From the NCBI GenBank assembly GCA_964353355.1, contig CAYGVT010000082.1, positions 1-16,720 on the forward strand: a stretch of DNA of 16,720 nt. The letters run 5' to 3'. Below, piece by piece: positions 7,748 through 14,954 of the stretch (position 1 is its first letter; the number at the start of each line of letters is the position of its first letter). Source of the DNA: CAYGVT01 sp964353355 (lineage in GTDB: Archaea; Thermoplasmatota; DTKX01; GCA-020343715). Position numbers and translations under genes: made by a program. A model generated the notes under the pieces. The model did not search any database, was not told the DNA's origin, and saw nothing but the letters and a program-made list of their open reading frames with translations.

Positions 7748-7757
7748 TATATAAGCC
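7748..7757 (-). promoter_or_regulatory. TATA box of the giant surface-protein gene
   Basis: The minus strand reads CTTATATAGC within the near-palindrome ggctatataagcc. It is centred about 31 bp before the GTG at 7721 and predicts initiation near 7726. The resulting leader is only a few bases to a GTG start, or about 14 bases to the TTG start with its Shine-Dalgarno-like GAGGTG. Confidence 0.6.
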
Positions 7758-7904
7758 TTTATAGCTCCTTGGATGAATGTAAAAAAGATGATGATGCTCG
7801 ATTAAAGAGATGTAATCGCTCGACGACCGGGACGCTAGCCAAATACTCGCCTCATCCCTTTTCGATATCACCGCGCTTGTTCCATCTTCCGGCATCATAA
7901 TCGA

Positions 7905-8210
7905 ATGAAAGGACGCGATGCTTCGTCAGGCCACATCGAGGGCGCCTACCTCGTGCCCAAGGGGCAGGTCGAGTGGCGCATGAGGGAGCTCGCGCCCTTC
8001 AAGCACAGCGAGGTCGTCACGGTCTCCCGCACGGGCACGAGCAGCCGCGACGTCGCCGTGCTCCTGGTGAGGAAGGCGCTTCGAGGTACAGTCTACCGCC
8101 TCGGAGTGGCGATAGGCGGGCTCGAGGCTGGGGTGGCGGCCGGGAAGGTCATTGAGGCCCTCGGGAGGTCTACGGGGCACAGGGATGCATTACCGGAGGG
8201 CAGGGTGTAA
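7905..8210 (+). pseudogene. Rhodanese-like domain remnant lacking the catalytic cysteine
   Basis: A frame of 101 residues with the outline of a rhodanese domain: SGHIEGAYLVP (residues 8-18), then VVTVSRTGTSSRDVAVLL (37-54) and VYRLGVAIGGLEAG (63-76). In active rhodaneses the loop after the central strand is C-R-x-G and carries the persulfide on Cys. Here Ser41 stands at that place, so sulfur transfer by the usual route is not expected. The first strand with the usual Asp-x-Arg is also missing, pointing to N-terminal loss. The TAA at 8208 is followed in the same frame by another 33 sensible codons. No clear TATA box is seen upstream. It could be a decayed gene or a small non-catalytic rhodanese-fold protein. 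Confidence 0.45.
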
Positions 8211-8312
8211 CAATGCTACGACATTGCCATGGACGCGGCGGGCGACGGGGAGGAGGCGGCACTCTGGTTGGAGCAGGCGAGGCGGGAGATCTTCAAGGAG
8301 ATGATGAGGTGA
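8211..8312 (+). pseudogene. In-frame continuation after the rhodanese-like stop
   Basis: Directly after the TAA the same frame reads QCYDIAMDAAGDGEEAALWL and EQARREIFKEMMR before a TGA at 8310-8312. It is an amphipathic, helix-like sequence with the base usage of a host gene. It may be the C-terminal tail of the rhodanese-like protein cut off by a nonsense change, or a 28-residue peptide from the ATG at 8229. AAGGAG near its end can serve the overlapping next gene. I do not recognise a family. Confidence 0.35.
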
Positions 8313-8500
8313 ACGCGTTAGCAGGTGTAGAGGCAGTGCGCGAGGTTGCGAATGATTCTATGGAGCCCATCCCTTCGGCGGTGCCGGGCGAGATCGTGGT
8401 CCGGCTCGAGGCCGGCTGGGGCGGCCCCCTCCATGACCTGGCCGACGGCCTGTCCGTCGAGGAGTCCGTCCGAGTAACTAACATTCCAGCTAAGAATTGA
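8309..8500 (+). pseudogene. Coupled downstream gene, truncated by an IS
   Basis: The GTG at 8309 overlaps the previous TGA (GTGA) and has AGGAG 7 nt upstream, a standard coupled start. The product opens VNALAGVEAVREV and continues MEPIPSAVPGEIVVRLEAG and GPLHDLADGLSVEESVR. At about 8475 the composition changes abruptly to AT-rich sequence, and the frame closes with TNIPAKN and TGA at 8498-8500. The last residues are probably supplied by the end of the IS1182-like element, so the original C-terminus is lost. The family is not recognised. Confidence 0.4.
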
Positions 8501-8542
8501 GCGCTCTCGCCTCTTCTCATCCATAACTTGCTCGGTGAGCCC

Positions 8543-9385
8543 CTAACTCGCCCACCTGTAGACCTCGTACCATCGCAGAACGTTATGCGTCGCGCATACG
8601 AGGTACCACTCGGCCCTCGTCGCCCTCTCCCCCCTCAGGAGGAACTGGCGGAATCCTCTGGCCTGCTTGATATGGCCGATGGCGGGCTCGACGATGGTCT
8701 TCCTCCTCGAGTGAACTCGCTTGCCACGCTTGGTACGTAGCTTCCTGCGCATGCGGTCGACCCTTGAGAGGGACTTCGGCATGCGCCCCCTGGGGGGAGG
8801 GGGCTGGACCTCCAAGTGCTTCACGCGATGGGATGGGATGTAGGCATCCACGCGAAGACGCTCGAAGAGCCTCAGGTTGTCATCGCTGGAGTATCCCGCA
8901 TCCGCGGACAGGCGGTCTGGTAGCTCACCCATGTTCCCCCGGATCATGGCCACCATGGGCGCGAGCTGATGAATGTCGGCAGACCGGTTGGAGATGTCGC
9001 ATGCGACTATGATCTGGTGGGCCGCGTCCACGGCGAGCTGCGCGTTGTAGGCCTGGACGAAGGTGTTCTTGTTCGCGGAACTGGGCATGATGCGGCTCTC
9101 GGGGTCGGTGAAGTTGTACAGGTCCTTCTCCTTCGGGAGCGCTGCCCCTTCCCCTCTGCATTCTCCTTGGGAGCGTCACGGTCCTCGGTCCTGGCCCTGC
9201 CCTTCCCCTCGGCCTCCGACCTGGCCCTCTCCTCGAGGGCAGCCATGGCTTCGCGTATGCGCTTGATGCGCGTCTCCTGTCTCGCGAGCTCGGCGGGGAG
9301 CTCGTCGCCCCTGCGGTCTCCGAAGCGCACGTCCTCCTCGGCGTCGGTCCTCTCGGCCTCGTCGAGCATGGTGCAGACCTCCTTG
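8543..9385 (-). pseudogene. IS1182-like transposase, 5'-truncated and frameshifted
   Basis: The 3' part of an IS1182-family transposase. From its 5' side it shows AERTDAEED, FGDRRGDELPAELARQE and a charged coiled stretch. Reading then changes frame in a C-rich run at about 9144-9154, followed by LYNFTDPESRIM, FVQAYNAQLAVDA, the catalytic-core segment LSADAGYSSDDNL (second Asp) and VEPAIGHIKQARGFRQFLL (catalytic Glu). It ends with TAG at 8543. The N-terminal third, including the first catalytic Asp, is missing because the sequence joins an istA gene at about 9385. The frameshift fits loss of one G from a G-run on the coding strand, which could be real decay or a sequencing error. The element cannot transpose itself. 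Confidence 0.75.
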
Positions 9386-10508
9386 TACAGGCCGGCGAAG
9401 TGGTCCCTGACCCTGACAACCTCGCCCGAGCTCGCACGGAGCTCGTGCTCGCAGGCGAGCTCGCCACCGACCTCGACTCGCATCTTGCCGTCCTGGATGA
9501 GGAGCCTCGCGTCCATGCCGGCGAACCGCCAGGGCACCGAGTACTTGTTCCACAGGTAGGAGACGAAGCAGTCCCTCGAGACCTTACGATGCTCCTCTTG
9601 GACGACCTGGTATGGCGGCTTGTCAGAGAGCAGCATCAGTTTCGGCCGTTCCTCCTCCAGCCTCTGGAGGGGAGGCACGCCCGTCGTCCCGTGCTGTCTG
9701 CTGTCCACCCTCCGGACCAATGCCAGTGCCTCCGAGTTGAGCTCCTGGAACGAGAGAACTGCCGCCCCTTCAGGAAGTTCCCCTGCTCGAACCTGATGAC
9801 GTTCTCAACCTTGCCCTTCGTGGCCGCCCTGTACGGTCGGCAGAGGCGGGGTATGAACCCGAGGTGGTGGAAGAAGTCCTTGAACAGCGGATTCCACTCC
9901 GAGTCGCTGGACTTGAGCGCCCTCCTGAGGACCAGGTTCTTCGTGTTGTCGTAGAGGATCTCCTTCGGCAGACCGCCGAAGTACGCGAATGCGTTGAGAT
10001 GGCAGCGGATGAAGGTCTCCGTTCGCGTGTCGAGGGTGTGCTCGAGGTACTTGGCCCTGGAGTAGCCGAGGACCATGGAGAAGGCGTAGAGGCGACCCAC
10101 CCCCCCGTCTATTTCCAGTGGACCCCCATCCGACCAATCCACCTGCGCCTGCCTACCGGGGGTGGTCTCGTAGCGGAGGACGGCCTGGATGGCCCTGGGC
10201 TTCCGGACGGTCCTCGCGTAGTCCCTGAGGATGGAGTAGCCGCCCTTGTAGCCCATCCCCCAGAGGTCCTCGAGGAGGCGGACCGCGCTGAGGTTGTGCT
10301 CATCGATCTGCTGGCGGACGTACTCCTTGTGGGGATCCATGATGCTGGGCCTCTTGGGCCTGGGTTTGTACCTGGGGGGGTCGCTGCCCGCCATGATGTA
10401 CTTCCTGACGGTCTTCCGGTCATGCCCCGTTCGTCTGGCCATCGCCGAGATGCTCATTCTGTTTCTGTGTATGGACTGCATGTCGAGCCACTCCTCCTTG
10501 TTCATCAT
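9386..10508 (-). pseudogene. istA: IS21-like transposase gene istA, frameshifted
   Basis: From the ATG at 10508 (GGAGG lies 12 nt upstream) the protein has an N-terminal helix-turn-helix region (about 15-40, HRNRMSISAMARRTGHDRKT) and an rve/DDE core: Asp124 in AQVDWSDG, Asp187 in ILYDNTKN and Glu235 in KGKVENVIRF. After FLKG the frame is broken near 9748-9765. The C-terminal domain resumes in another frame as SFQELNSEALALVRR, HGTTGVPPLQRLEEERP and a final DHFAGLY. A one-base loss explains the shift. In IS21 elements istB, encoding an AAA+ helper, follows istA; here its place is taken by IS1182-like sequence, so the element is dead. The longer reading from 10574 adds only IS leader sequence. 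Confidence 0.8.
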
Positions 10509-10558
10509 GGCCCAAGACCACCTCCGTAGGGGAGGCGGATGGGCCGGGAGGGGTGAGG

Positions 10559-10612
10559 AATTTTCAGCCGCCATTATTGGGGAAAATTAGACCGCCGTTT
10601 TCATCGCTGACG
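10559..10612. mobile_element. Terminal region of the IS21-like element
   Basis: The AT-rich segment ttttcagccgccattatt / ggggaaaattagaccgcc / gttttcatcgctga contains two similar units (TTTTCA with a CCGCC core), like the multiple terminal repeats of IS21 elements. It lies upstream of istA and marks the 5' end of the element. The exact outer base cannot be fixed because the other end is missing. Confidence 0.5.
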
Positions 10613-11002
10613 ACCCTTGCGCGACCGATGCCGGGCAGTTCGAAGGAGCCGGAGGAGGACCGTCGGTCCAGGTGGGACCATCCTCTGTCGTATCAGGTAG
10701 TCATTTGCGACGGGAAGGACCGCCCGGACATCGGCGTCCACGTCCCAGACGCCCTCCGCGATACCCTGACGTAGAAGACGTTTCACATACCAGTCACTGG
10801 CAGACCGCAGGCCATGGCGTTCACAGAAATCCTACCAAACACGGGTGTATGTAGCGGGAGAGGGTATGGCCAGGTTATCCCGGGATTGACTGCGCATCGT
10901 TTTCAAACGCGCCTGAAGACCATGAATGAAATCATCGTAGGAGACTTTGGAGGTTCCGTCCCAGATATCATCGAGAATTTTCTGGTATAGCCGATGTCGC
11001 TG
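10613..11002 (-). pseudogene. Gene remnant with an internal TAG, cut by the IS21-like element
   Basis: From 11002 the minus strand is open as LYQKILDDIWDGTSKVSYDD, FIHGLQARLKTMRSQSRDN and ATYTRVW. A TAG follows at 10832-10834, and the same frame then continues coherently as DFCERHGLRSASDWYVKRLL and GVWDVDADVRAVLPVANDYL until it runs into the IS21 terminus and stops at 10601. No start codon is apparent and a stop lies just upstream (11003), so the N-terminus is also gone. Both halves look like one globular protein of unknown family. The internal TAG is best read as a nonsense mutation. Confidence 0.45.
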
Positions 11003-11013
11003 CTAGGTGCGCG

Positions 11014-11046
11014 TATGACCACCGCCCTCTAGACGGGTGGTCATAC
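11014..11046. repeat. Inverted repeat gtatgaccacc / ggtggtcatac
   Basis: An 11-bp arm pairs with its complement across a loop of about 10-11 bases. It lies between two gene remnants with opposite orientations. It could be a transcription terminator shared by both sides or a leftover IS end. Confidence 0.5.
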
Positions 11047-11061
11047 TTCATATCATTTTAA

Positions 11062-11229
11062 TTTATCAGGACGTACGCTCGCCTTCAGGATGAAAGAATT
11101 TTCTCGATATCAATAGTAATCCCTGATCTCAAGGGGCCCGAGTTCGTCGTGGAGAAGATGACGCCCATCCAGGCCAGACTTTTTACGAAGCTCGAGCTGG
11201 CCAGGTATATCAAGCTGAATAATTTCTGA
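11062..11229 (+). pseudogene. C-terminal gene fragment on the plus strand
   Basis: Open from just after a TAA at 11059 to the TGA at 11227. It reads RTYARLQDERIFSISIVIPD, then LKGPEFVVEKMTPIQARLFT and KLELARYIKLNNF. There is no suitable start codon before the coherent sequence, so it looks like the tail of a gene whose front is lost. I suspect a transposase tail because of the setting, but no catalytic motif is present. Confidence 0.3.
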
Positions 11230-11248
11230 CAGTCCTTACTTTTATCAG

Positions 11249-11263
11249 TCTAGCCAGACATCA
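11249..11263 (+). repeat. 15-bp direct repeat, left copy
   Basis: tctagccagacatca occurs here and identically at 13067-13081. The two copies bracket the IS1634-like transposase gene with about 1.8 kb between them. Confidence 0.6.
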
Positions 11264-11461
11264 ACCGAGAGCATTATTTCTGAAACCCATCCTTGACAAA
11301 AGGAATAGCGGATGACCAAGTCGAAATGATGTTCAAGGGTTAATCGAGACGATTGGCGTCTATCTTCCGCAACTGATCTTGATACGACCCACCCAAAATC
11401 TACTCGGGATGGAGAGATCCCGGAGGGAACTGGCTGGCGAGAACTGGAAGTGCGGCCCGGC

Positions 11462-11475
11462 CGAGGTTAACCTCG
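11462..11475. terminator. Perfect 14-bp palindrome over the IS1634 stop codon
   Basis: CGAGGTTAACCTCG is self-complementary and contains the TAA stop (11467-11469) of the transposase. It could be a weak terminator or a device limiting readthrough; no T-run follows on the minus strand. Confidence 0.3.
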
Positions 11476-12930
11476 TACGGACCTCCCGAACAACTTCATG
11501 ATCTCCTCCGCCTCGCTTCCCGCCGCAACTACTCGCTCGACCTCCTTGCGCTCCCGCTTCAGCTTCTCGAGGATCTTCAGTGCCGAGAGCTTGAACTTGC
11601 CCCTTCTCAGCTCCAGCGCGAGGAGGCTGATCAGCAGATATGCCAGGAAGCAGATGAACAGGTGGGCCATGATGTGCTCCTCCTTCCTGTTGAAGATGGG
11701 ACGGATCCGGATGACGTCCTTGGTGATCCGGAACGCGTTCTCGACCTTGTATCGGTCCCGATAGATCGTCAGCAGTTCCGCGGGGAGGACTCCGAGCGTC
11801 GTCACCAGCACCTGCTTGCCGTCCTCGAGGGCCTCGCCCGCGATGGCCTGCTCGTCGCGCCAGAACTTGAGCCTCCTGCCACCACGACCCCCAGTGAACT
11901 TGAAGCGGATGAGGCCTTTGACCTTCCTCTCCTGGATGATCTGCTCCACCTTCCGTCGCGCCAGCTCGCCACTCTGGCGACGGTTCCTCTTGCTCTTCGC
12001 GACCGCCGATGCCTGCTTCCCGAGCTCCTCCTCCGCCTTCCTCAGCCTCTTGTCCCTCGCCTTCTTGTCCCGCCCCCTCTTCGCCTCGCTGTAGTAGAGC
12101 ACGCAGCGCCGGGGCTTTCCCTTCATCTTGTGCTGGAACTCGTACGCCTGGAGCGTCTCCTTGCCCACCGCGAAGAGCGCGCTGTACCTTTTGAGGGGCA
12201 CGTTGCGCATCAACCGCTTCGCATCCCCGACCCTCCTCAGCCCGCCCACCAGATCGTGGCCCCTCTCGTCGACGATCTTGTGGACGTTCTCCGCCGTCAC
12301 GATGCCCCGGTCGACGACCACGCATCCCCTGAGGCCCAACCGGTCGTGGAACCGGTCCATCAGACCGTCCACGGTCTTCGAATCGTGCGTATTCCCCGGG
12401 AACGCCACGTGGAACAGGGGAACCGGCTCGTCCCTGCCGACCACGAGGCCGTAGCTGACCTGCTTCGTGTCCGGCCTGTGGTCCTTCGAGTACCCGAACC
12501 TGAGGGAGGGGGCCTCGCCCTCCCCCTCCACGAACGTCGTGGTCAGGTCGTAGAGGAACGTGTCGTCCTTGAGGTGGAATGCCGCGCGCACTTGGACCGC
12601 CAGGTCCATCTCGATGTCGACGATGGCGCTCTCCGTGAGGCTGTCGTACGCGCGCGTAAGCATCTGGTAGCCACTCTTCTCGGAGAGCTTGACGCCGAGC
12701 ATCTCGGGGAGATATGTCTGGTTGAACCAATCGGGGATCTCGGTCTTTGCTTTGGGGTCCATGATCCTGTTGATGACCAGTATCTCGACGAGGGCGCTGA
12801 CGGGCATGCCCCAGACCTTCGGCGCGTGACGGTCGACGGTCTCTTGGAGCTGGATCCTTTCCCCGAGGGCGTGGAGCACGGCCTCCGGGCCGTACTCTAC
12901 CGTAGTGAGGCTTCGTTTGGCCGAGCGCAT
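11467..12930 (-). CDS. IS1634-like (IS4-group) DDE transposase, apparently intact
   Basis: 487 residues from the ATG at 12930. The frame stays open upstream to 12981, but that part has no family-like sequence, and an AT-rich TATA candidate (12964-12972) predicts initiation near 12941. Catalytic candidates are Asp128 in FLYDLTTTFVEG, Asp207 in CVVVDRGIVTAENV and Glu397 in YRDRYKVENAFRITKD, followed by RPIFNRKEEHIMAHLFICFL, a characteristic C-terminal block of this group. Residues about 285-335 form a very basic Lys/Arg-rich insertion between the second Asp and the Glu. There are no stops or frameshifts, unlike the neighbouring elements, so this is probably the youngest insertion here. It stands between the GC-rich region and the AT-rich operon. 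Confidence 0.88.
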   Translation of the reverse strand: MRSAKRSLTTVEYGPEAVLHALGERIQLQETVDRHAPKVWGMPVSALVEILVINRIMDPKAKTEIPDWFNQTYLPEMLGVKLSEKSGYQMLTRAYDSLTESAIVDIEMDLAVQVRAAFHLKDDTFLYDLTTTFVEGEGEAPSLRFGYSKDHRPDTKQVSYGLVVGRDEPVPLFHVAFPGNTHDSKTVDGLMDRFHDRLGLRGCVVVDRGIVTAENVHKIVDERGHDLVGGLRRVGDAKRLMRNVPLKRYSALFAVGKETLQAYEFQHKMKGKPRRCVLYYSEAKRGRDKKARDKRLRKAEEELGKQASAVAKSKRNRRQSGELARRKVEQIIQERKVKGLIRFKFTGGRGGRRLKFWRDEQAIAGEALEDGKQVLVTTLGVLPAELLTIYRDRYKVENAFRITKDVIRIRPIFNRKEEHIMAHLFICFLAYLLISLLALELRRGKFKLSALKILEKLKRERKEVERVVAAGSEAEEIMKLFGRSVRG

Positions 12931-12963
12931 CCTGCATCCCGGATTTGTATTGGGACTGCAGGT

Positions 12964-12972
12964 TGAAATAAT
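12964..12972 (-). promoter_or_regulatory. TATA-like element of the IS1634-like transposase
   Basis: The minus strand reads GTAATTATT about 35 bp before the ATG at 12930, leaving a short leader of roughly ten bases. It is weaker than the other TATA boxes in the window. Confidence 0.3.
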
Positions 12973-13066
12973 TACTGGCACCGAGAAATGTCAAAGATGG
13001 GCTGAAAGTCAAGTCAAATTGAAGGGGTGGCCATTGGGCTTGAAGGTATGTCTCTATCAATCTATC

Positions 13067-13081
13067 TCTAGCCAGACATCA
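13067..13081 (+). repeat. 15-bp direct repeat, right copy
   Basis: An identical copy of tctagccagacatca at 11249-11263. It lies 29 bp outside the end of the third gene of the AT-rich operon and about 137 bp upstream of the transposase start. Confidence 0.6.
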
Positions 13082-13109
13082 TCTGAAGATTTTGTCTTCG
13101 AAATTCAAG

Positions 13110-13979
13110 TCAAAAGGTGTCACCCTTTCTTTTTTTCATTGAATATAATAATATGATTACTACTGCAAATATAATCAATAGTAAAATTTTAAATGTAATA
13201 GATGTTGATGGTAATAAATCATTTTCAATTTCATTGTTGTTCCAATCGAGATGAACTGGTATATGATATTCACATTGTTCAAAAGTACGATTTGAGATGC
13301 ATCCCTTAAAGTGATATGAAATCCCAGGTGTGCCTTTTTCTTCTCCACGTGTCACTTTTACGGCAATGCTGTAAGTCCCGGCAATGGGTGTATTGATGGA
13401 AAAGGAATCTGCGTCCAAAATTAGATCCCCATCGGAATCGAGTATAATATCTAAACTTGTTAAATTAATATTGATACGATAAATTATCTTGAATTCTTTA
13501 TCACTACTTTTAGGTATAGAAATATTAAGAATCTCCAATGGATTAATTACACGTAAAGGAAGGTTCGCTGTAATATTTATCGTTTCATTTTCTTGGTTGA
13601 AATAAGAAAATAAACAATTTACTGAATAATTACCAGGATTTATTGAGGGATTGATAGATAATCCTATTATGTGACCAGAGCCTTTACTTTCATTTGAGAG
13701 AAAATAGCCATTTAAAGGTTCTACGAATAATTCACTATTAATAAAAACTCCATAACCTGTGCAATTCTCAGGATGAATGACCTTGAAGAAGATTCTACTC
13801 TCACCAACATAGATAATATCCGTTTGTTCATTATTGACCGTTTGGCCAAAGAAATACATTGTTTGATTCTCAGCTACAACTCCCGATGAAAAAAAAAAGA
13901 GAATTAATAAAACTATCAAACTAGATATTGATGATATCAATCTGTACGTGTCATTATTCCGCATAATAATTGGCTGCAT
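13110..13979 (-). CDS. Sequon-rich exported protein with a membrane segment at each end
   Basis: 289 residues from the ATG at 13979, chosen because GGTGG (within GGTGGTGATT) lies 5 nt upstream. GTG codons at 13985/13988 and an ATG at 13964 are alternatives. A basic start and hydrophobic segment (about 13-37, ISSISSLIVLLILFFF) form a signal peptide or anchor. The middle is beta-rich with at least nine N-x-S/T sequons (for example residues 38, 72, 96, 131, 135, 152, 172 and 230), an acidic LDSDGDLILDAD loop (180-191) and four Cys (73, 122, 227, 236). A second membrane helix (262-280) is followed by a basic KKRKGDTF tail. The topology suggests an extracellular domain anchored at the C-terminus. 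The gene overlaps the preceding one by 26 nt and is the last of the AT-rich operon. I recognise no family. Confidence 0.8.
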   Translation of the reverse strand: MQPIIMRNNDTYRLISSISSLIVLLILFFFSSGVVAENQTMYFFGQTVNNEQTDIIYVGESRIFFKVIHPENCTGYGVFINSELFVEPLNGYFLSNESKGSGHIIGLSINPSINPGNYSVNCLFSYFNQENETINITANLPLRVINPLEILNISIPKSSDKEFKIIYRININLTSLDIILDSDGDLILDADSFSINTPIAGTYSIAVKVTRGEEKGTPGISYHFKGCISNRTFEQCEYHIPVHLDWNNNEIENDLLPSTSITFKILLLIIFAVVIILLYSMKKRKGDTF

Positions 13980-14940
13980 AATCACCACCCAGATTCAGCG
14001 AGGAATTCCCATCGATGTATATTATCCATAAATTACCATCCGCATCCTCAATCCAAATAACATATGCACATGATGGAGGATTTCCATATTCAGAGTCTTC
14101 TTGAGTCCAAAAATAGGTTGGCCTTACAATTTTCTTATATGATTGATGGACGGTCACATCTCCACCAACGAACTGTTTTGCGATATTTTCAGCCTGTGTT
14201 TGTGAAATACCATATGTTGTACTGAATGAAGCCAGGCTCATGTTCCATGTTTTTGAATAAAGAGAACAATAGCCATTAGGTAATACTAGTAGCTTGATAT
14301 GATCCTCTGCAATAATATTATCTTTTATTCGACTATAAATTACTTGCCAATATGGATAATTAGTAGTGGAAAATGTTTGAGAAGTGGCATCATATCCTTC
14401 CGAAGATAACAGGTCATCAATGAGGTCTGCTTCTGGATTGTTCTTATCTGAGGGTAAATCATCAAATTGCCCTGCTATTGTTGCCGCCTGTGTTAAAATT
14501 TGATTTTCGGACATCGATCCAGTAACCCATCCAGTATGTTCATAATAAATAATTTCCTCCGTATCAGCTCGAATAAATACTGTTGTATCTTGATCTTCTA
14601 GTTCCCAATAAACGATATTACCTCGCTTCCAATCACGATAGGATATTGCATAAAAATCTGGCGAATTTCCGTCAATTGTTACAATATTTCCTGTGTTCAT
14701 ATCATCCAGCTGGTTATTTGCGGATTGTAGTGCTTCAGAGGAGGTATCTAAAGTCATTCCTGCGGTACTGGTTGCCTCTCGACTAACCGTAGCAGCATGA
14801 ACTTGATTGTCAAGATCGTCTTTATGTGGTATAAAGTTGATAAGCAGAGCAATAATGATTAAAACCAATAGAATGTTTACACATAGAAACAAGAAGATAT
14901 TTGATTTGTTCCTATTCATCTTTTTTCCATGAAATTTCAT
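13954..14940 (-). CDS. Membrane-anchored protein with PepSY-like segments
   Basis: 328 residues from the ATG at 14940, fixed by a strong AGGAGG 6 nt upstream; an in-frame ATG at 14961 overlaps the previous stop and lacks such a site. A basic N-terminus and one membrane helix (14-37) put the rest outside the cell. The exported part has repeated PepSY-like patterns, a short helix then strands: VFIRADTEEIIYYEHTG (121-137), SENQILTQAATIAGQF (144-159) with YWQVIYSRI (197-205), and ISQTQAENIAKQFVGGDV (245-262) with YVIWIEDADGNLWIIYIDG (293-311). PepSY domains occur in peptidase propeptides and in extracytoplasmic proteins, some as inhibitors. Lying just after a peptidase gene (14 nt gap), this protein may restrain, fold or localise the peptidase; that is inference. 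The PepSY call rests on pattern only. Confidence 0.75.
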   Translation of the reverse strand: MKFHGKKMNRNKSNIFLFLCVNILLVLIIIALLINFIPHKDDLDNQVHAATVSREATSTAGMTLDTSSEALQSANNQLDDMNTGNIVTIDGNSPDFYAISYRDWKRGNIVYWELEDQDTTVFIRADTEEIIYYEHTGWVTGSMSENQILTQAATIAGQFDDLPSDKNNPEADLIDDLLSSEGYDATSQTFSTTNYPYWQVIYSRIKDNIIAEDHIKLLVLPNGYCSLYSKTWNMSLASFSTTYGISQTQAENIAKQFVGGDVTVHQSYKKIVRPTYFWTQEDSEYGNPPSCAYVIWIEDADGNLWIIYIDGNSSLNLGGDYAANYYAE

Positions 14941-14954
14941 ATGATTCCTCCTTT

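Noticed and set aside
8513..8526. ctcttctcatcca near the IS1182-like element, similar to the IS termini at 1481 and 16171
   Set aside because: The match is short, and the neighbouring aacatt motif is in the opposite order, so common ancestry of the ends is not supported.
9007..9720. A single 237-codon gene
   Set aside because: It joins the C-terminus of istA to the middle of an IS1182-like transposase and is a by-product of rearrangement and frameshifts.
11662..12966. Long open frame on the plus strand opposite the IS1634-like transposase
   Set aside because: It is the antisense shadow of a GC-rich gene; its product is Leu/Arg/Val-rich with no motifs, while the minus strand has clear DDE motifs.
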